Origin: Cotesia glomerata
Lineage: Eukaryota > Arthropoda > Insecta > Hymenoptera > Braconidae
Reading direction: 5' to 3'
Length of the DNA: 64,000 nt
Assembly: GCF_020080835.1 (NCBI RefSeq)
Contig: NC_058164.1
Span: 14,206,142-14,270,141, forward strand
Shown here: piece after piece, positions 30,055-41,080 of the stretch
Position numbering within the stretch: the stretch's first letter is position 1
How the letters are laid out: every line of letters begins with the position of its first letter
Made by a program: the position numbers and the translations under genes
Notes under the pieces: model-generated
Told to the model about the DNA's origin: nothing
The model's database searches: none
Seen by the model: only the letters and a program-made list of their open reading frames with translations

Positions 30055-30795
30055 TAAAGAACACTGGTGGCAGCGGTGGGATTTCGAGTACGAAATTATT
30101 TAACTTTTGTTTGAGAAAATTTATAATCTTTAAATATTTCCTTTTTTTCTTTTAAATCTATCTCTTATTAAAATCAAGTAAATTCCACTGTTAAGTAAAC
30201 TCTAGTTTTGACAGTTTAAGAATCTCTTTCTTAAAACCTAAAATTATCAGTTTCTTTTATTCTTAAATTTTATAAATTTTCAAGTCTCATTTAAAATTTG
30301 TAAAATCTTTTTATATATATCATTAACTCCAGAAATTCTAATTTTTGCTTAACAATTTTTTTGTTCACATCAAAATTTTTTCTTATAAATTGCTAAAGAA
30401 TTTCGTTTTCATTTTTTTTATTTAAAGGAGTTATAAAAATTTAAATAAAATCATTTCTTTTCATTATCTTTTTCACCTTCTATTATAACTTTCTTTTCTT
30501 AGCCTAATAATAGCTTAAAGATTCGGTGACGTTTCTTTAATCGAAGTGCGGCTCGCATCACGTGGACTCGCACGTGTGTCTCTTGTCAGCAGAAATATTG
30601 TACGTCCGTTTAAAGAATTATTTTGCTAATTAAGCAGTTTACCGGTATTATTTTTAAATTATATTATTCAAATTTTATTTATAAAAGTTTATTTTTGCCT
30701 TTCATCATTTTAATCTATTTCTAGAAATTAGTTAACAAGAACTTATTTTGGCTAAAAATTATTTTGAACCCTTTACACTTATACTTACATATTGC

Positions 30796-30939
30796 GAAAA
30801 GGGTGCTTTGAATTTAGCACCTTCTCTTACACAAAAGTTTCCAGTTCTGGAAAGGTGCTTAAAAAGCACTTTCTTTAGCTGAGAAAACTTTCACAAAACT
30901 CAACTCTTGGGAAGGGTGCTTTGAATTTAGCACCTTCCC
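30796..30939 (+). promoter_or_regulatory. Cluster of three related hairpins in Gypsy 2 leader
   Basis: Hairpins lie at 30796-30826, 30850-30873 and 30909-30939. Each is built on GGTGCT pairing with AGCAC, and the outer two share the loop context TTTGAATTT. Placement between the LTR and gag is where packaging or dimerisation signals occur in retroelements; that role is inference. Confidence 0.45.
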
Positions 30940-31267
30940 TTGATCAAATATTTAATTTTTACCAAAATAAGTCAGAAAAAACTTAAATATTCGAAAATTT
31001 TTTTTTTAATTTTTGTTTATATATATAAAATTTTTTTTTTCTCCCAGAATTTCTCTCCCTCTTCGTAATTTCTGTTGACTCGAGATGCTACAATGTGAAT
31101 AACAAGACATTTTTTGTATATAAAATTTTTTTTTTCTGTGATACTGAATATTTTTGTCAAAAAAAAAATTTTTTTCTTTTGTCTGATTTGTAGAGGCCAT
31201 AAAATTTTTTATTACGTGCCGATATAAAAAAATTTTTTTTGGAAACTTTAAAGAGCCGATGGGAAAG

Positions 31268-31477
31268 AATAGACCCCTTATTTACAAATATAAATAATGC
31301 TGTGAAGCGGGAAAGAATAGGAGTTACGGTAATTATTACGTGAAGCGTTCCACAATCACGTAACAGGATATTGGTAGGAAAGGATTGAGAAAGGAATGTG
31401 GAGAGGATCATCTTAATGTGAGTTCATAGAATATGCGAGAAAAAATTATTAGATAGCTCGGACTGGGATATCGGTCG
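31268..31477 (-). repeat. SINE fragment in Gypsy 2 leader
   Basis: The body of the tRNA-bearing SINE in minus orientation (aataatgctgtgaagcggga ... cgagaaaaaattattagata). It is followed by only the first part of the T arm (agctcggactggga), after which the sequence changes. One end lies at the common SINE end. Confidence 0.75.
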
Positions 31478-31543
31478 GGCTATCGATATCACTTAAAACA
31501 AGTTCATTCAGATTTTATCAACGGCAAAGTATATCACTGCCCC

Positions 31544-31756
31544 TTGATAGAAACCAGATATTGGGAAGAAGATACTGAACCCGCGAAAAACGTGACCGAT
31601 AAAAAGGCTAGTGGGCCGAAAATTATAAAAAACGTCACAGCCGTCGCGGAACTTTATGAAACAATATTAAAAATTCGCCAAGCACAAACCCCTATCAAGG
31701 CGCCGTTCGAGTACAAACTCCATCCGATCGACCCTAAATCTCCACTTCGAAACTAA
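31544..31756 (+). other. Short open frame in Gypsy 2 leader, unrecognised
   Basis: A 70-codon frame, open back to about 31487 ('YHCPLIETRYWEEDTEPA', 'LHPIDPKSPLRN' end). It has GC content and codon use like the gag gene rather than the surrounding AT-rich leader. It may be a remnant of coding DNA or an upstream ORF; no ATG begins it and no family is recognised. Confidence 0.3.
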
Positions 31757-32607
31757 AACCTTAAATTTTTGTTGGATCATCTTTCTTCAAATCTTTGAAA
31801 GTTGAAGTTCAAAGAGCTCATATAAAAAGAAAACTATTAGAATTTTTTTGTTGTGAAAAAAATTTTTTTTTTTTTGAACTCTTACATTATTTCATTATAT
31901 TAAATTCTGCTAACTAAGCAAAAAACTAAATTTCACTTCGAGTCACCAGTTGATACATTAGCGTAATTTGACTCCAATCTTATGTGAACCTTTTTATATT
32001 TTTAATTAATAATAAAATTAAAATTTTTTTTGCGCTGGAAACTAGGAATTAGTCAAGCTGTTAGAATTCCCATTCAATTTCAAGGAAACGGGAGAGGAAA
32101 AAAATTTTTTTTGTTTTCAAAAAAAAAAAAAAAAAAAAAAAAATATATTAAACTCACTGACAATTAATAAAAATTTCTCTTTCATTACTGTTTAATTAAA
32201 AATATTCGATTCTTCTTTTATTTCTATCTTAAAATAGCTTATAGTAAACTCACATCTCTCAACTCTTCCGTGTCTATCCATCCGTACTCAACATACTGTA
32301 ATTCTATACACGCGATAGCTAATCTGTTTCTCCGGTTATTGTACTCTACAGCTGTGACCTACTTACCTAGTGACCAATAAAAATACATCGCGATTTAAAT
32401 TCAATAAAATTCGATTTTTTTTTATTTTTCCTTTATTTTGAGTTCTTTGAGCGAAAACTTCCTTCTAAACCTTCGTTTAAATTCAAACTTTAACCAGAAT
32501 AGTTAAATTTTTACCCCAAGTTAGACCACACTAGAACCGTGGAACCCTTCGAGGACGAAGAAGGAACGTTTTTCGTCCCTTGTTCAAACGATTTTCCGTT
32601 TGGAATC

Positions 32608-34011
32608 ATGGCTAGGAGAACTTTCCGCGTAGACACCTCTATAAACGAGGAAAATCTTAATGCTCAAATACAAACATTGGCTAAAGAGCTACACGACGCC
32701 CTCCCCTACTTCAATGGGGAAGGGCCAAACGCCGTAAAAGATTTTGAATTGTTTAATGGGATAGTAAGAAATTGGCTACCGAGCATTCCAGCAGACAACC
32801 AAGACTTCTTCGCCCGTCGTATAGCCCAAAAACTATATGGACGAGCCAAAAGATTGGTTGAACATGTCGAATTAGGTTCGGTGGAAGATATCTTACTAGT
32901 CCTAGGTCGAAAACTCAAAAGAGGCGACCTATATATCACGTGGCAGAAAAATCTAGCTGCTGCGGCTCCAAAAGATACGGAAAATATCGAAGATTTCTAT
33001 TACCGGTTAAGCGAGATGTTTCGTGGTATCGAGATCAATGCTCCCGAAGCCGATAGGGCCGTAGTAAAACGGACATTTGAAAAAACAGCAGCTACTACCC
33101 TGTACGAATATCTCCCAGACTTCTTACGGTGCCTATGTAAAATAAGAAGAGCCGAAACTTTAAACGACATGTATCTGGCCATCGAAAACGAAGCGTATAG
33201 AAGACCGGAACGAAGGCGATCTATGAGGGATGACGGACTCATTCCGGGAGAATCACTTCCACCCTCGGTAGAATTTCACCGACGATCCGGACAAGACGGT
33301 AATCGGCATTATCCGCAAATGCCGAGACCTTCTCGTGATTATGACGATCGCGGTAATTATCGCGAATTACCCCGCACTTTGGCATATCAAGAATACAGCC
33401 AAGGTCCACGAACAAGCGCTCCTGGGTATTACGATGTCCCATTCCCTGACACCTACGAAGATAGCCGCTATGGTGAAAATTACCAGCCTGAGCAGCAAAT
33501 GATGGGCACTACGTTCGCATTTGGAACTGAGCGAAACACGCAATATATGCCAAGGTCACAGGGTTACTATCAACCGCGATCTTTCCAAAATTACAACCAA
33601 AATCATTATGCGGGAGTACCAGGTCCTATAAAAAGGGCGGTACGCTTTGAAGAAGATGAAGACTCGGAAGAGGCAAAATTACGGCACAAATCGGACCCGT
33701 CGATAATCTGTATTTGCCCATTCTGCTCAAAGGGAGAACGTCGAGACGCGTACGATCCTTTAAACGGATCGGGCGCTCGTCAACCGGAGGCAATGGCGAG
33801 TATGCCCGTCAAGTCTCCGTCCACCTCAACGAGGGCTCCCAACAATTATCAGCAGTATCCAAGGAGTCAATATCGGAGTTATCAGAATCAATACCCTCGA
33901 TCAATTCTGCAAAATTCCCAGAAGCAAGTCTTAAAACATCAATCGACTATAACGGAACCAATGTCTCTGCCGAGATCGGAACAACAACCAATCCAGAACA
34001 ACTTGACGTGA
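32608..34011 (+). CDS. Gypsy 2 Gag
   Basis: The first in-frame ATG is at 32608 ('MARRTFRVDTSINEENL'); the frame is open upstream but without ATG. The capsid-like helical region has 'LPYFNGEGPNAVKDFELF', 'FARRIAQKLYGRAKRLVE' and 'TENIEDFYYRLSEMF', typical of Ty3/Gypsy capsid. The C-terminal half is Tyr/Gln/Pro/Arg-rich. A single Cys-containing stretch ('IICICPFCSKGERRD') lies where a zinc knuckle would be, but it does not match CCHC. About 467 codons, intact. It overlaps pol by at least 298 bases. Confidence 0.82.
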   Translation: MARRTFRVDTSINEENLNAQIQTLAKELHDALPYFNGEGPNAVKDFELFNGIVRNWLPSIPADNQDFFARRIAQKLYGRAKRLVEHVELGSVEDILLVLGRKLKRGDLYITWQKNLAAAAPKDTENIEDFYYRLSEMFRGIEINAPEADRAVVKRTFEKTAATTLYEYLPDFLRCLCKIRRAETLNDMYLAIENEAYRRPERRRSMRDDGLIPGESLPPSVEFHRRSGQDGNRHYPQMPRPSRDYDDRGNYRELPRTLAYQEYSQGPRTSAPGYYDVPFPDTYEDSRYGENYQPEQQMMGTTFAFGTERNTQYMPRSQGYYQPRSFQNYNQNHYAGVPGPIKRAVRFEEDEDSEEAKLRHKSDPSIICICPFCSKGERRDAYDPLNGSGARQPEAMASMPVKSPSTSTRAPNNYQQYPRSQYRSYQNQYPRSILQNSQKQVLKHQSTITEPMSLPRSEQQPIQNNLT

Positions 34012-36436
34012 CCAACAGGACAGCAGAACCCTCAATTGATGACCGCAGGAGAGCTACGAGTCTAAGCGAGGAAGAACCAAAGTGTCTAACTACAGGAAGA
34101 GGCCCTACAGTCCATCTACGAAGTCCAGCACTTCGAAAAGGAGGGGTAAACGCCCTTCTAGACACCGGTTCCGACCTCAACTTACTCTGCATCGAAGAAC
34201 TATGCAGCGAAGTCCTCTGTAACATCGAAAATACAGGAGTAGTTGGAGGCATTGCTACAAGCTCAATGCCTATAACCGGTTCTATCAGTCTTAAAATATT
34301 CGGAGTTAAAATCACGTTCCATCTCGTACCAAAACCACCCGGTGGTTATAAATCCATTCTCGGAAATGCATTTTTTATTCAAAATCGTGTAACCATCTCT
34401 TTTTACTGGAATACTCTAGTAATGAAAAACAGACCTATTCAACCAATACCGATCATCAACCCACGAAAGTTCCCCGAGCAAAAGATCCTCGCTCTAGGAA
34501 CCGGGCCAAAGGTATATATCTCGTGCAATCTGCTCCTAGGTAATTACCAGCGATTCTTCATCGATACAGGGGGGGATGTATGCCTCATCAATGTATCCGC
34601 TTTAAAACCCGAAACGATTATCGACACTGGAAAAGCTAGGAAATTCCGAGGTCTCAGCGACAGTACTTTTGAGACCCTAGGAGTAGTTAAATTAAAAATT
34701 CTCAACATCGAAGTCGAATTTCAAGTTTGTCGGGTGGATTTATCATTCCCCGGAGTGGGAATCCTGGGAAACAATTTTCTTGAAACCGAAAAAGCTGAAA
34801 TCTCTTTTGACAATCAAACTTTGGTTTTGTTATCTTCTCCAACAAAAACAACCTCCTTTAGCCTTGAAACAAAGACTTCTTCACGGTATACATTACCACC
34901 TCCTATGAAAATAGTAGTGGCAATACCAGTCCAGGACTTTGAGAAGAGCGAAGGATACCTCCCTCGAATGAACCTTCCGGACGGAGTCCTTGGAGGAGAG
35001 GCCGTTGTCAAAGTAGAGAATGGGTATGCCACGTGTATGGTCATTAATCTTAATTCAAATCCAGTTGACATAGACATCGGATCCCAAGCACTCGAAGATT
35101 TCGAGTTCAGTAACCCTAGTTCAGACGGGGACGAGTCCGATGACCCCTCCATCGAAAATTCTAGTCGTATAGCCAACCCGGAAGTACGTATTAAGACCAT
35201 ACTTCAGAAAATACCCCTAGGTCATCTAAATGAAGAAGAAAAAGAACAAGTTCAAAGCCTTATAAAAAACAACCACGAGGTCTTCCATCTCCCTGGAGAC
35301 AAGCTGGGTTGCTCGAAAAATTTCCCCTGCCGGATTGAAACTACCACTAACGAACCGGTGAGAATAAAACAGTATCGATTTCCCCCAGAACATCGGGAAG
35401 AAATCGCCAGGCAGGTCGAAAATCTCGAAAAACAGGGAATAATTCGAAAATGTAACTCTCCATACAATCCACCTTTGTGGATTGTACCAAAAAAATCTAA
35501 TGACCCTTCTATAAGAAAATATAGAATGGTTATCGACTTTAGGCAACTAAATAAAATCACTAGAGGGGATGCCTATCCTTTACCCCTAATTATCGATATT
35601 TTAGACCAGTTAGGCGACGCTAATTTCTTCAGCGTCTTCGATCTCGCCATGGGTTTCCACCAGGTCCCAATGCATCCCGCAGATGCACCAAAAACGGCAT
35701 TTTCCACCCCAGATGGCCTCTGGGAATACTGTTGCATACCTTTTGGTCTAGAATGCGCTCCGTCTATCTTCCAACGAATGATGGATTCCACCTTAAGCGG
35801 GTTAAAAGGGACGGAATTATTTATTTATATCGACGATTTAGTTAGCTACGGTAAAACCCTAGAAGAACATGGGGTGAAAGTCCATAGATTATTCAATAGA
35901 TTGAGAGAAGCGGGTCTCACTCTCCAACCTGAAAAATGTAAATTTCTCTGTCCGGAAGTAGATTATTTAGGCCATGTAATAACGAAAGAGGGCATAAAAC
36001 CAGACCCGAAAAAGATTTCATCACTTAAAAATGCCTCGCGACCTAGAAATCATACAGAAGCCAGAAAATTTATGGGACTTGCCAATTATTATCGAAGGTT
36101 TATCCAAAATTTCACTGAAAGGGCTAAGCCCATAACAGATCTTACGCGGAAAACGAAACCTTTTATATGGAACGAAGAAGCGCAAATGGCATTTGACGAT
36201 ATCAAAAATGCCCTCTGCGAAGATTCTTTTCTTAAATACCCAGATTTTAATAAACCCTTCATCCTGGCTGTCCATGCGTCGAACTCGGGAATATCCGGAA
36301 TTGTCAGTCACGCAACGACAGTGGGGGACGACGATCCAGCAGGAAATGGAGAAAAAATAGTCTCTTGCGTCTCAAGAGTATTTCACGACACCGAAACTCG
36401 ATATACGGACATAGAAAAACAATGCCTTGCGGTTTC
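33714..36436 (+). CDS. Gypsy 2 Pol with two tandem aspartic protease domains, truncated in RNase H
   Basis: The frame is -1 relative to Gag and has no ATG start in the overlap, so ribosomal frameshifting is expected. Counting from 33714, the first protease-like domain has 'LLDTGSDLNLL' (Asp at residue 150) and 'SILGNAFFIQNRVTISF' (ILGN at 215). The second has 'FFIDTGGDVCLI' (Asp at 284) and 'GILGNNFLETEKAEISF' (ILGN at 350). Reverse transcriptase follows: 'PVRIKQYRFPPEHREEI', 'YRMVIDFRQLNKIT', 'FSVFDLAMGFHQVPMH', 'IPFGLECAPSIFQRMM' and the catalytic YIDD in 'LFIYIDDLVSYG'. RNase H begins ('KPFILAVHASNSGI') and stops near residue 907, after which the codons come from the adjoining repeat. The doubled protease is unusual. 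Confidence 0.85.
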
Positions 36437-36896
36437 AAATTACATCGAAATTCCCACTTCGATCGATTAAAACTTGAAGATTCTCTATGAAGCCTGAAAA
36501 ACTGCGTTGAATGCCACCAACCGCGTGGAAATCGGTTTATTCATTCAAACGTTATTGCGGTTTGAAAATTTATGAAATAGTGTTCTATTAAACTTATGCC
36601 AGATTTTTGAGCTTGGAAAGCTCAAAGTGACACTAAAATTATATTTTTGAGCTCGAAGAGTGGAACGTCGTAAGTGCAATTTTGAGCGCTTAAGTATGAA
36701 ATTAGCAGGAAGGTGCAGGGATGGCCTTTAGGGTCAACCGTTTTTCTTATTTTTTTAGTTTTTTTTTTAGATTTTTCAAAATCTACTAGTTCGAATCAGT
36801 CCAAATTACGTTCAAAATTTTTCAGTCAAGCCCCTTCGATTGGCACCAACTGCGATAAAATCGGTCAAGCCTCTCAAAAGTTTTGAGAGATTTATA
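36437..36896 (+). repeat. Interspersed repeat, left part
   Basis: The same family as at 1-509 and 45000-45360, with blocks 'aactgcgttgaatgcc' and 'cagggatggcctttagggtc'. It ends at the point where the DNA transposon at 36897 was inserted. It continues after that transposon as the (CA)n tract at 40879. Confidence 0.7.
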
Positions 36897-39800
36897 TGGG
36901 GCATTCTATGCCAAATCACCGAGGTTTGGGCCCAAATCCCTTCGATTTTGCTGAAAATTTTTTATCTTTTTCTACCCTATGAAAGAGGTTTTTCAGAATT
37001 TTTTCCGATCTTTTTAGCCACTCCAAAAAAAGTTATGAATTTTTAAAAAAAATGGCTCTTTTTTTTCCAAATAGCTGTAACTTTTTTAGAAATTGACCAT
37101 ATCCCATACTGTTTTTTTTTTTAATGTCTGTTTTTAAACGTAGTCTCTAGAAAAAAATACAAAAAAAATCCCAGATGTCTCTATACATGAGATATTTCAG
37201 TTTTTTTAATAAAATCGTAATTTTTTTTTTAAGTTTGACACCTTCGATTCTCAATTTTTTTGTCTAAAAAAAAATTTCAATCTATACTGAATTTAACCCC
37301 GCCATTCCGATTTTGTGACAGCTTTTCCTCCTTATTTTTTTTTTCGATTGAAAAAAATAAAAAGTTCAAATTTAACTCATTTTTCGTAACTTAGCTATGA
37401 AAATTTTTTTGATTGTTCCTGAAACGTCAGAAGCCGAATAAAATTACATTATAGCAAGCTTAAAGTGTATTATCAAGGATAAAGTTATTATATTTAAAGT
37501 TAGGTTTTTCCCGCGTAATGGTGGCTTCGAAAATACAAATTTCTAACTGAGGAATTGTTTACCAACTGTTCATATTGTCTATTTGCATAAAAAAATTTAT
37601 TATCGATAATGGAGATTACTTTTAATTTTTCTAAATCTAATTAAGGTTATGTCAGTTAAATGACATTAGTGTTTGTATTGCAACTGATAAACAATTTTTT
37701 TTGTCTTACGTGTAATAGTTATAAGAGACCACTTGACAGTAGATAACAAATATTTTAAATTTACTTTTCACTTGCAAATAATCACAATGCCGACATTCTT
37801 CGATCGCTGTTGTAATCCATTTAATCTTGATAAACATCTTAAGACGTCATGTTTACGAAGTCTTCCTGAGTATTTGGCTGTTCACTTCCATTTATCTACT
37901 AATGACCGTGTCTGTAGTGCATGTTACAAGAAGTAACTTTATCGAAATACTGAGAATTTGCCAGAAGATAATGATGATGAATCAAATGAAAGCTTCGAAA
38001 CTGATGAAAATGTTCATGACGAAATAATTTCTGTTGAAGAATCACCAGATACTTTTGCGTCAAGTATGGATCTTAATTATTTTATTTATTTCAATTCGTA
38101 ATTTTTATTTCGTTGATTTTTTTTTATTTTTCTAGCTTCATCATCAAGCGGCCAAGAATTACTTGTTCAACAAAGCAGTTCATCACTGTCTGCGATGAGT
38201 TTCAGTACTACTCTACCGACTATAAATGATGCGTTAGCATTATTAAATCAATCTCCAGTTGCTGCCGAAAGAAGAACCTCTGACAAGTACTTAGACGACA
38301 AAATTAATCGTGTCGCTCAAAGTTTACGAAAGGCATTGGGAGTAAAAAATGATATAAATCCTGAATTCAGCTATTCGGACGCTGATGAAATCATAAACAG
38401 TTTGAGAGATAAATTTCACGATGATACTACGAGTAGATCCACACGCGTCCAAATTTTAACTCTACTACCATCAAGTTAGAGTGTCCATAAAGTTATGGAA
38501 GTGATGGGTTTAAGTGAACATATGGTGCGACTAGCGAAGAATCTTGTTGCTGCTGATGGAATATTATCAGTACCTTCAAAAAAAATTGGTAAGATATGAA
38601 ACCGCAACTCAATAAGCTTTTAAATCAGTAACACACAAAAATTCTCGATGCTTTCGAATTTTTAGGGCGTGAATTATCCTCAGAAGTAGTTTCAGCTGTT
38701 ACAAATTTCTATAATGACGATAAAATGAGTAGAATGATGCAAGGAAAAAAAGATTTTATTTCATTACTTAACGCTAATGGTACTAAAGATCAACGTCAGA
38801 AACGCCTAGTTCTCTGTAACTTAAAAGAGTTGCACAAAATTTTTAACTCACGATATCCAGAGATCAAAATTGGATTCTCATCTTTTGCATCTTTACGTCC
38901 AAAGCACTGTATTTTAGCTGGTGGATGTGGCACTCATACAGTCTGTGTTTGCGCTATTCATCAAAATATTAAATTGATGATCTTAGGTAAGTTAAAAAAA
39001 AAAGAGAAATAAATTTAACGGCATTGATTTTAATTATATTATTAACGAAAGTCATCATTAAAAACATTCGAAATTTATTCAGTCAACTTGATATACTGTT
39101 ATTCATATCTATATCATTTATTCGTATCTTCAACAGGCAGCAATTTTGTACAGTTAACTGAGGAGTCGGATTTATCATTAAAAACCTACAATGATTGTTT
39201 AAGTGCTATTGTGTTTCAAATACCAACAGCTCAGTGTTTTCTTAATAATTGTTCTGATTGTCCAGGTGTCGAAAACATAAAAAAACACTTTAACCTTTTA
39301 ACTCAGATGGAAAATAATGAAATTGATGAAATTAATTATAAACAATGGGTGGCTACTCCACGAGTAAACCTCGAAACGATAACAAAGAACGACGATGATT
39401 TTGTTGATGATTTCGGTGGAAAATTAAAGGTCCTTTTACGACACAAATTTATTGCAAAAGAGCAAGCAGCATACTCAAGACAATTGAAAGAATCTTCAAA
39501 TGAAAATGAATTTATAGCTATTGTTGATGTCGCCGAAAATTATTCTTTCATTGTTCAAGATGCTGCGCCAGGATTTCACTAGAATAACGACCAGGCGACG
39601 GTTTACAAAATTGTTATATATTACAAAAAAAATAATGAACTTACTCATCAGAGTATGGCCATAATTTCTGATCGCTTAAATCATGATGCAATTGCTGTTC
39701 ATCTTCACTTTGGGGTTATTATCGATTTCATAAAATCTTTATCATCTGAAGTCCATAAAATTTTCTTTTTCTCTGATGTGCGCCTCAGCAGTATAAGAAT

Positions 39801-40878
39801 TATAAACATTTTGTTAATTTATCTCATTACAAAGAAGATTTTGAAGTTACTGTAGAATGGAATTTTTTTGCTACGGCACACGGCAAAGGACAGTGTGATG
39901 GAATAGGTGGAACCTTCAAACGAATGGCTGCACGCGCTAGTCTTCAGTTGCCACCCCATCTGCAGATCTTAACCGAAGTACAATTATTTGAGTGGTCCTC
40001 AAAAAACTTAACGAACATCAATGTTAGATTCTCGAAACATGAAGAGTATGATGCTATGAAAGAAAAATTAGAGGAACGTTTCAAAAGTGCTAAACCGATA
40101 CCAGCAACACAAAAAATTCATCAAATTACGCCATTATTAAATTCTGTTGTGGAAGTTAAGTCCTTTTCATCGTCAAATAAGGCCACGCAATAGTACGATG
40201 GAGAAACCGAGAAAACAATCGCTACACCAAGGAAAATGATTATAGTATTAATATTTTAAACAATGTAAATCACTATACTTGAATAAAATAGTTCAATCCT
40301 TGAAAATACGCTTTAAGCTTGCTATAATGTAATTTTATTCGACTTCTGAGGTTTCAGGAACAATTCACAAAATTTTCAGAGCTAAGTTACGAAAAATAAG
40401 GCAAATTTGAACTTTTTTTTTTTTTAATCGAAAAAAAAAATAAGGAGGAAAAGCTGTCACAAAATCGGAATGGCGGGGTTAAATTCAGTATAGATTGAAG
40501 TTTTTTTTGAGACAGAAAAATTGAGAATTGAAGGTGTCAAACTTCGAAAAAATTACGAATTTATTAAAAAAAACTGAAATTCCTCATGTAAAGAGACATC
40601 TGGGATTTTTTTTTGTATTTTTTTCTAGAAACTACGTTTACAAACAAACATTTTGAGAAAAACAAACAGTATGGAAGGTCAATTTCTAAAAAAGTTACAG
40701 CTATTTGAAAAAAAAGGGCCGTTTTTTTGAAAAATTCATAACTTTTCGTGGAGTGGCTAAAAAAATCTGAAAAAAATTCTGAAAACCCTCTTTCATAGGG
40801 TAGAAAAAGATAAAAAATTTTCAATAAAATCGAAAGGGGTCAGGCCCAAACCTCGGTGATTTGGCATGGAATGCCCCA
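36897..40878 (+). mobile_element. DNA transposon with about 560-bp inverted repeats and TA duplication, superfamily not assigned
   Basis: Ends are TGGGGCATTC...GAATGCCCCA, flanked by TA on both sides (36895-36896 and 40879-40880). The inverted repeats run about 36897-37460 and 40320-40878 and are diverged. The interior has one transposase-like gene with introns. A TA duplication is typical of Tc1/mariner and a few other groups, but the protein does not look like Tc1/mariner. Confidence 0.8.
37787..40193 (+). pseudogene. Transposase-like gene with three introns, broken
   Basis: Starts at ATG 37787 ('MPTFFDRCCNPF'). Introns at 38064-38135, 38589-38665 and 38987-39136 are all GT-AG and all phase 1, with the frame preserved at every junction. 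The N-terminus has a Cys-rich probable zinc finger ('FDRCCNPF', 'DRVCSACYKK'). The central part shows 'HCILAGGCGTHTVCVCAIHQ'. The C-terminal part shows 'FATAHGKGQCDGIGGTFKR' preceded by an Asp-containing 'FFFSD' motif, plausible catalytic residues of a DDE-type enzyme. Stops near 37935, 38479 and 39582 and frame changes near 39700-39860 inactivate it. I recall similar proteins in insects but cannot name the superfamily. Confidence 0.65.
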
Positions 40879-40886
40879 TACACACA

Positions 40887-40931
<45 letters not shown>
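40879..40931 (+). repeat. (CA)n tract, 5' landing side of R1-clade LINE
   Basis: Microsatellite of the interspersed repeat, cut by the LINE at 40932; the other side continues at 48705. Confidence 0.9.
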
Positions 40932-40933
<2 letters not shown>

Positions 40934-41080
40934 CGTGTCGGGCTTGCTGGGTCCTGCATCGGGCGCCTCCCCAGGTGGCAGATAGAGGAATGCCTGGCAT
41001 ATCTGCACGGAAGATGCGTCAGGTACCGAGGAAATAGAATACTCGGGGTGGACCAAAACCTAGCAAAAGATGATATAAAA

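Larger units (their letters stand above)
30055..32607 (+). other. Long 5' leader of Gypsy 2
   Basis: About 2.5 kb, AT-rich, between the LTR and the gag ATG. It holds three clustered hairpins (30796-30939), a SINE fragment (31268-31477), a short open frame (about 31487-31756) and A/T homopolymer runs. Nothing else is recognised. Confidence 0.6.
29135..36436 (+). mobile_element. Gypsy (Ty3) LTR retrotransposon 2, 3'-truncated
   Basis: The 5' LTR is followed by a long leader (30055-32607), gag and pol. pol ends abruptly inside RNase H at about 36436, where the interspersed repeat begins, so integrase and the 3' LTR are missing. It entered the Polinton capsid gene. The gag-pol arrangement with a -1 overlap and RT with YIDD is Ty3/Gypsy. 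A SINE fragment lies in the leader. Confidence 0.88.

Noticed and set aside
36437..36470. C-terminal end of Gypsy 2 Pol as coded (..NYIEIPTSID)
   Set aside because: These codons match the interspersed repeat (compare 45005-45050), so the Pol reading frame ends in foreign sequence.
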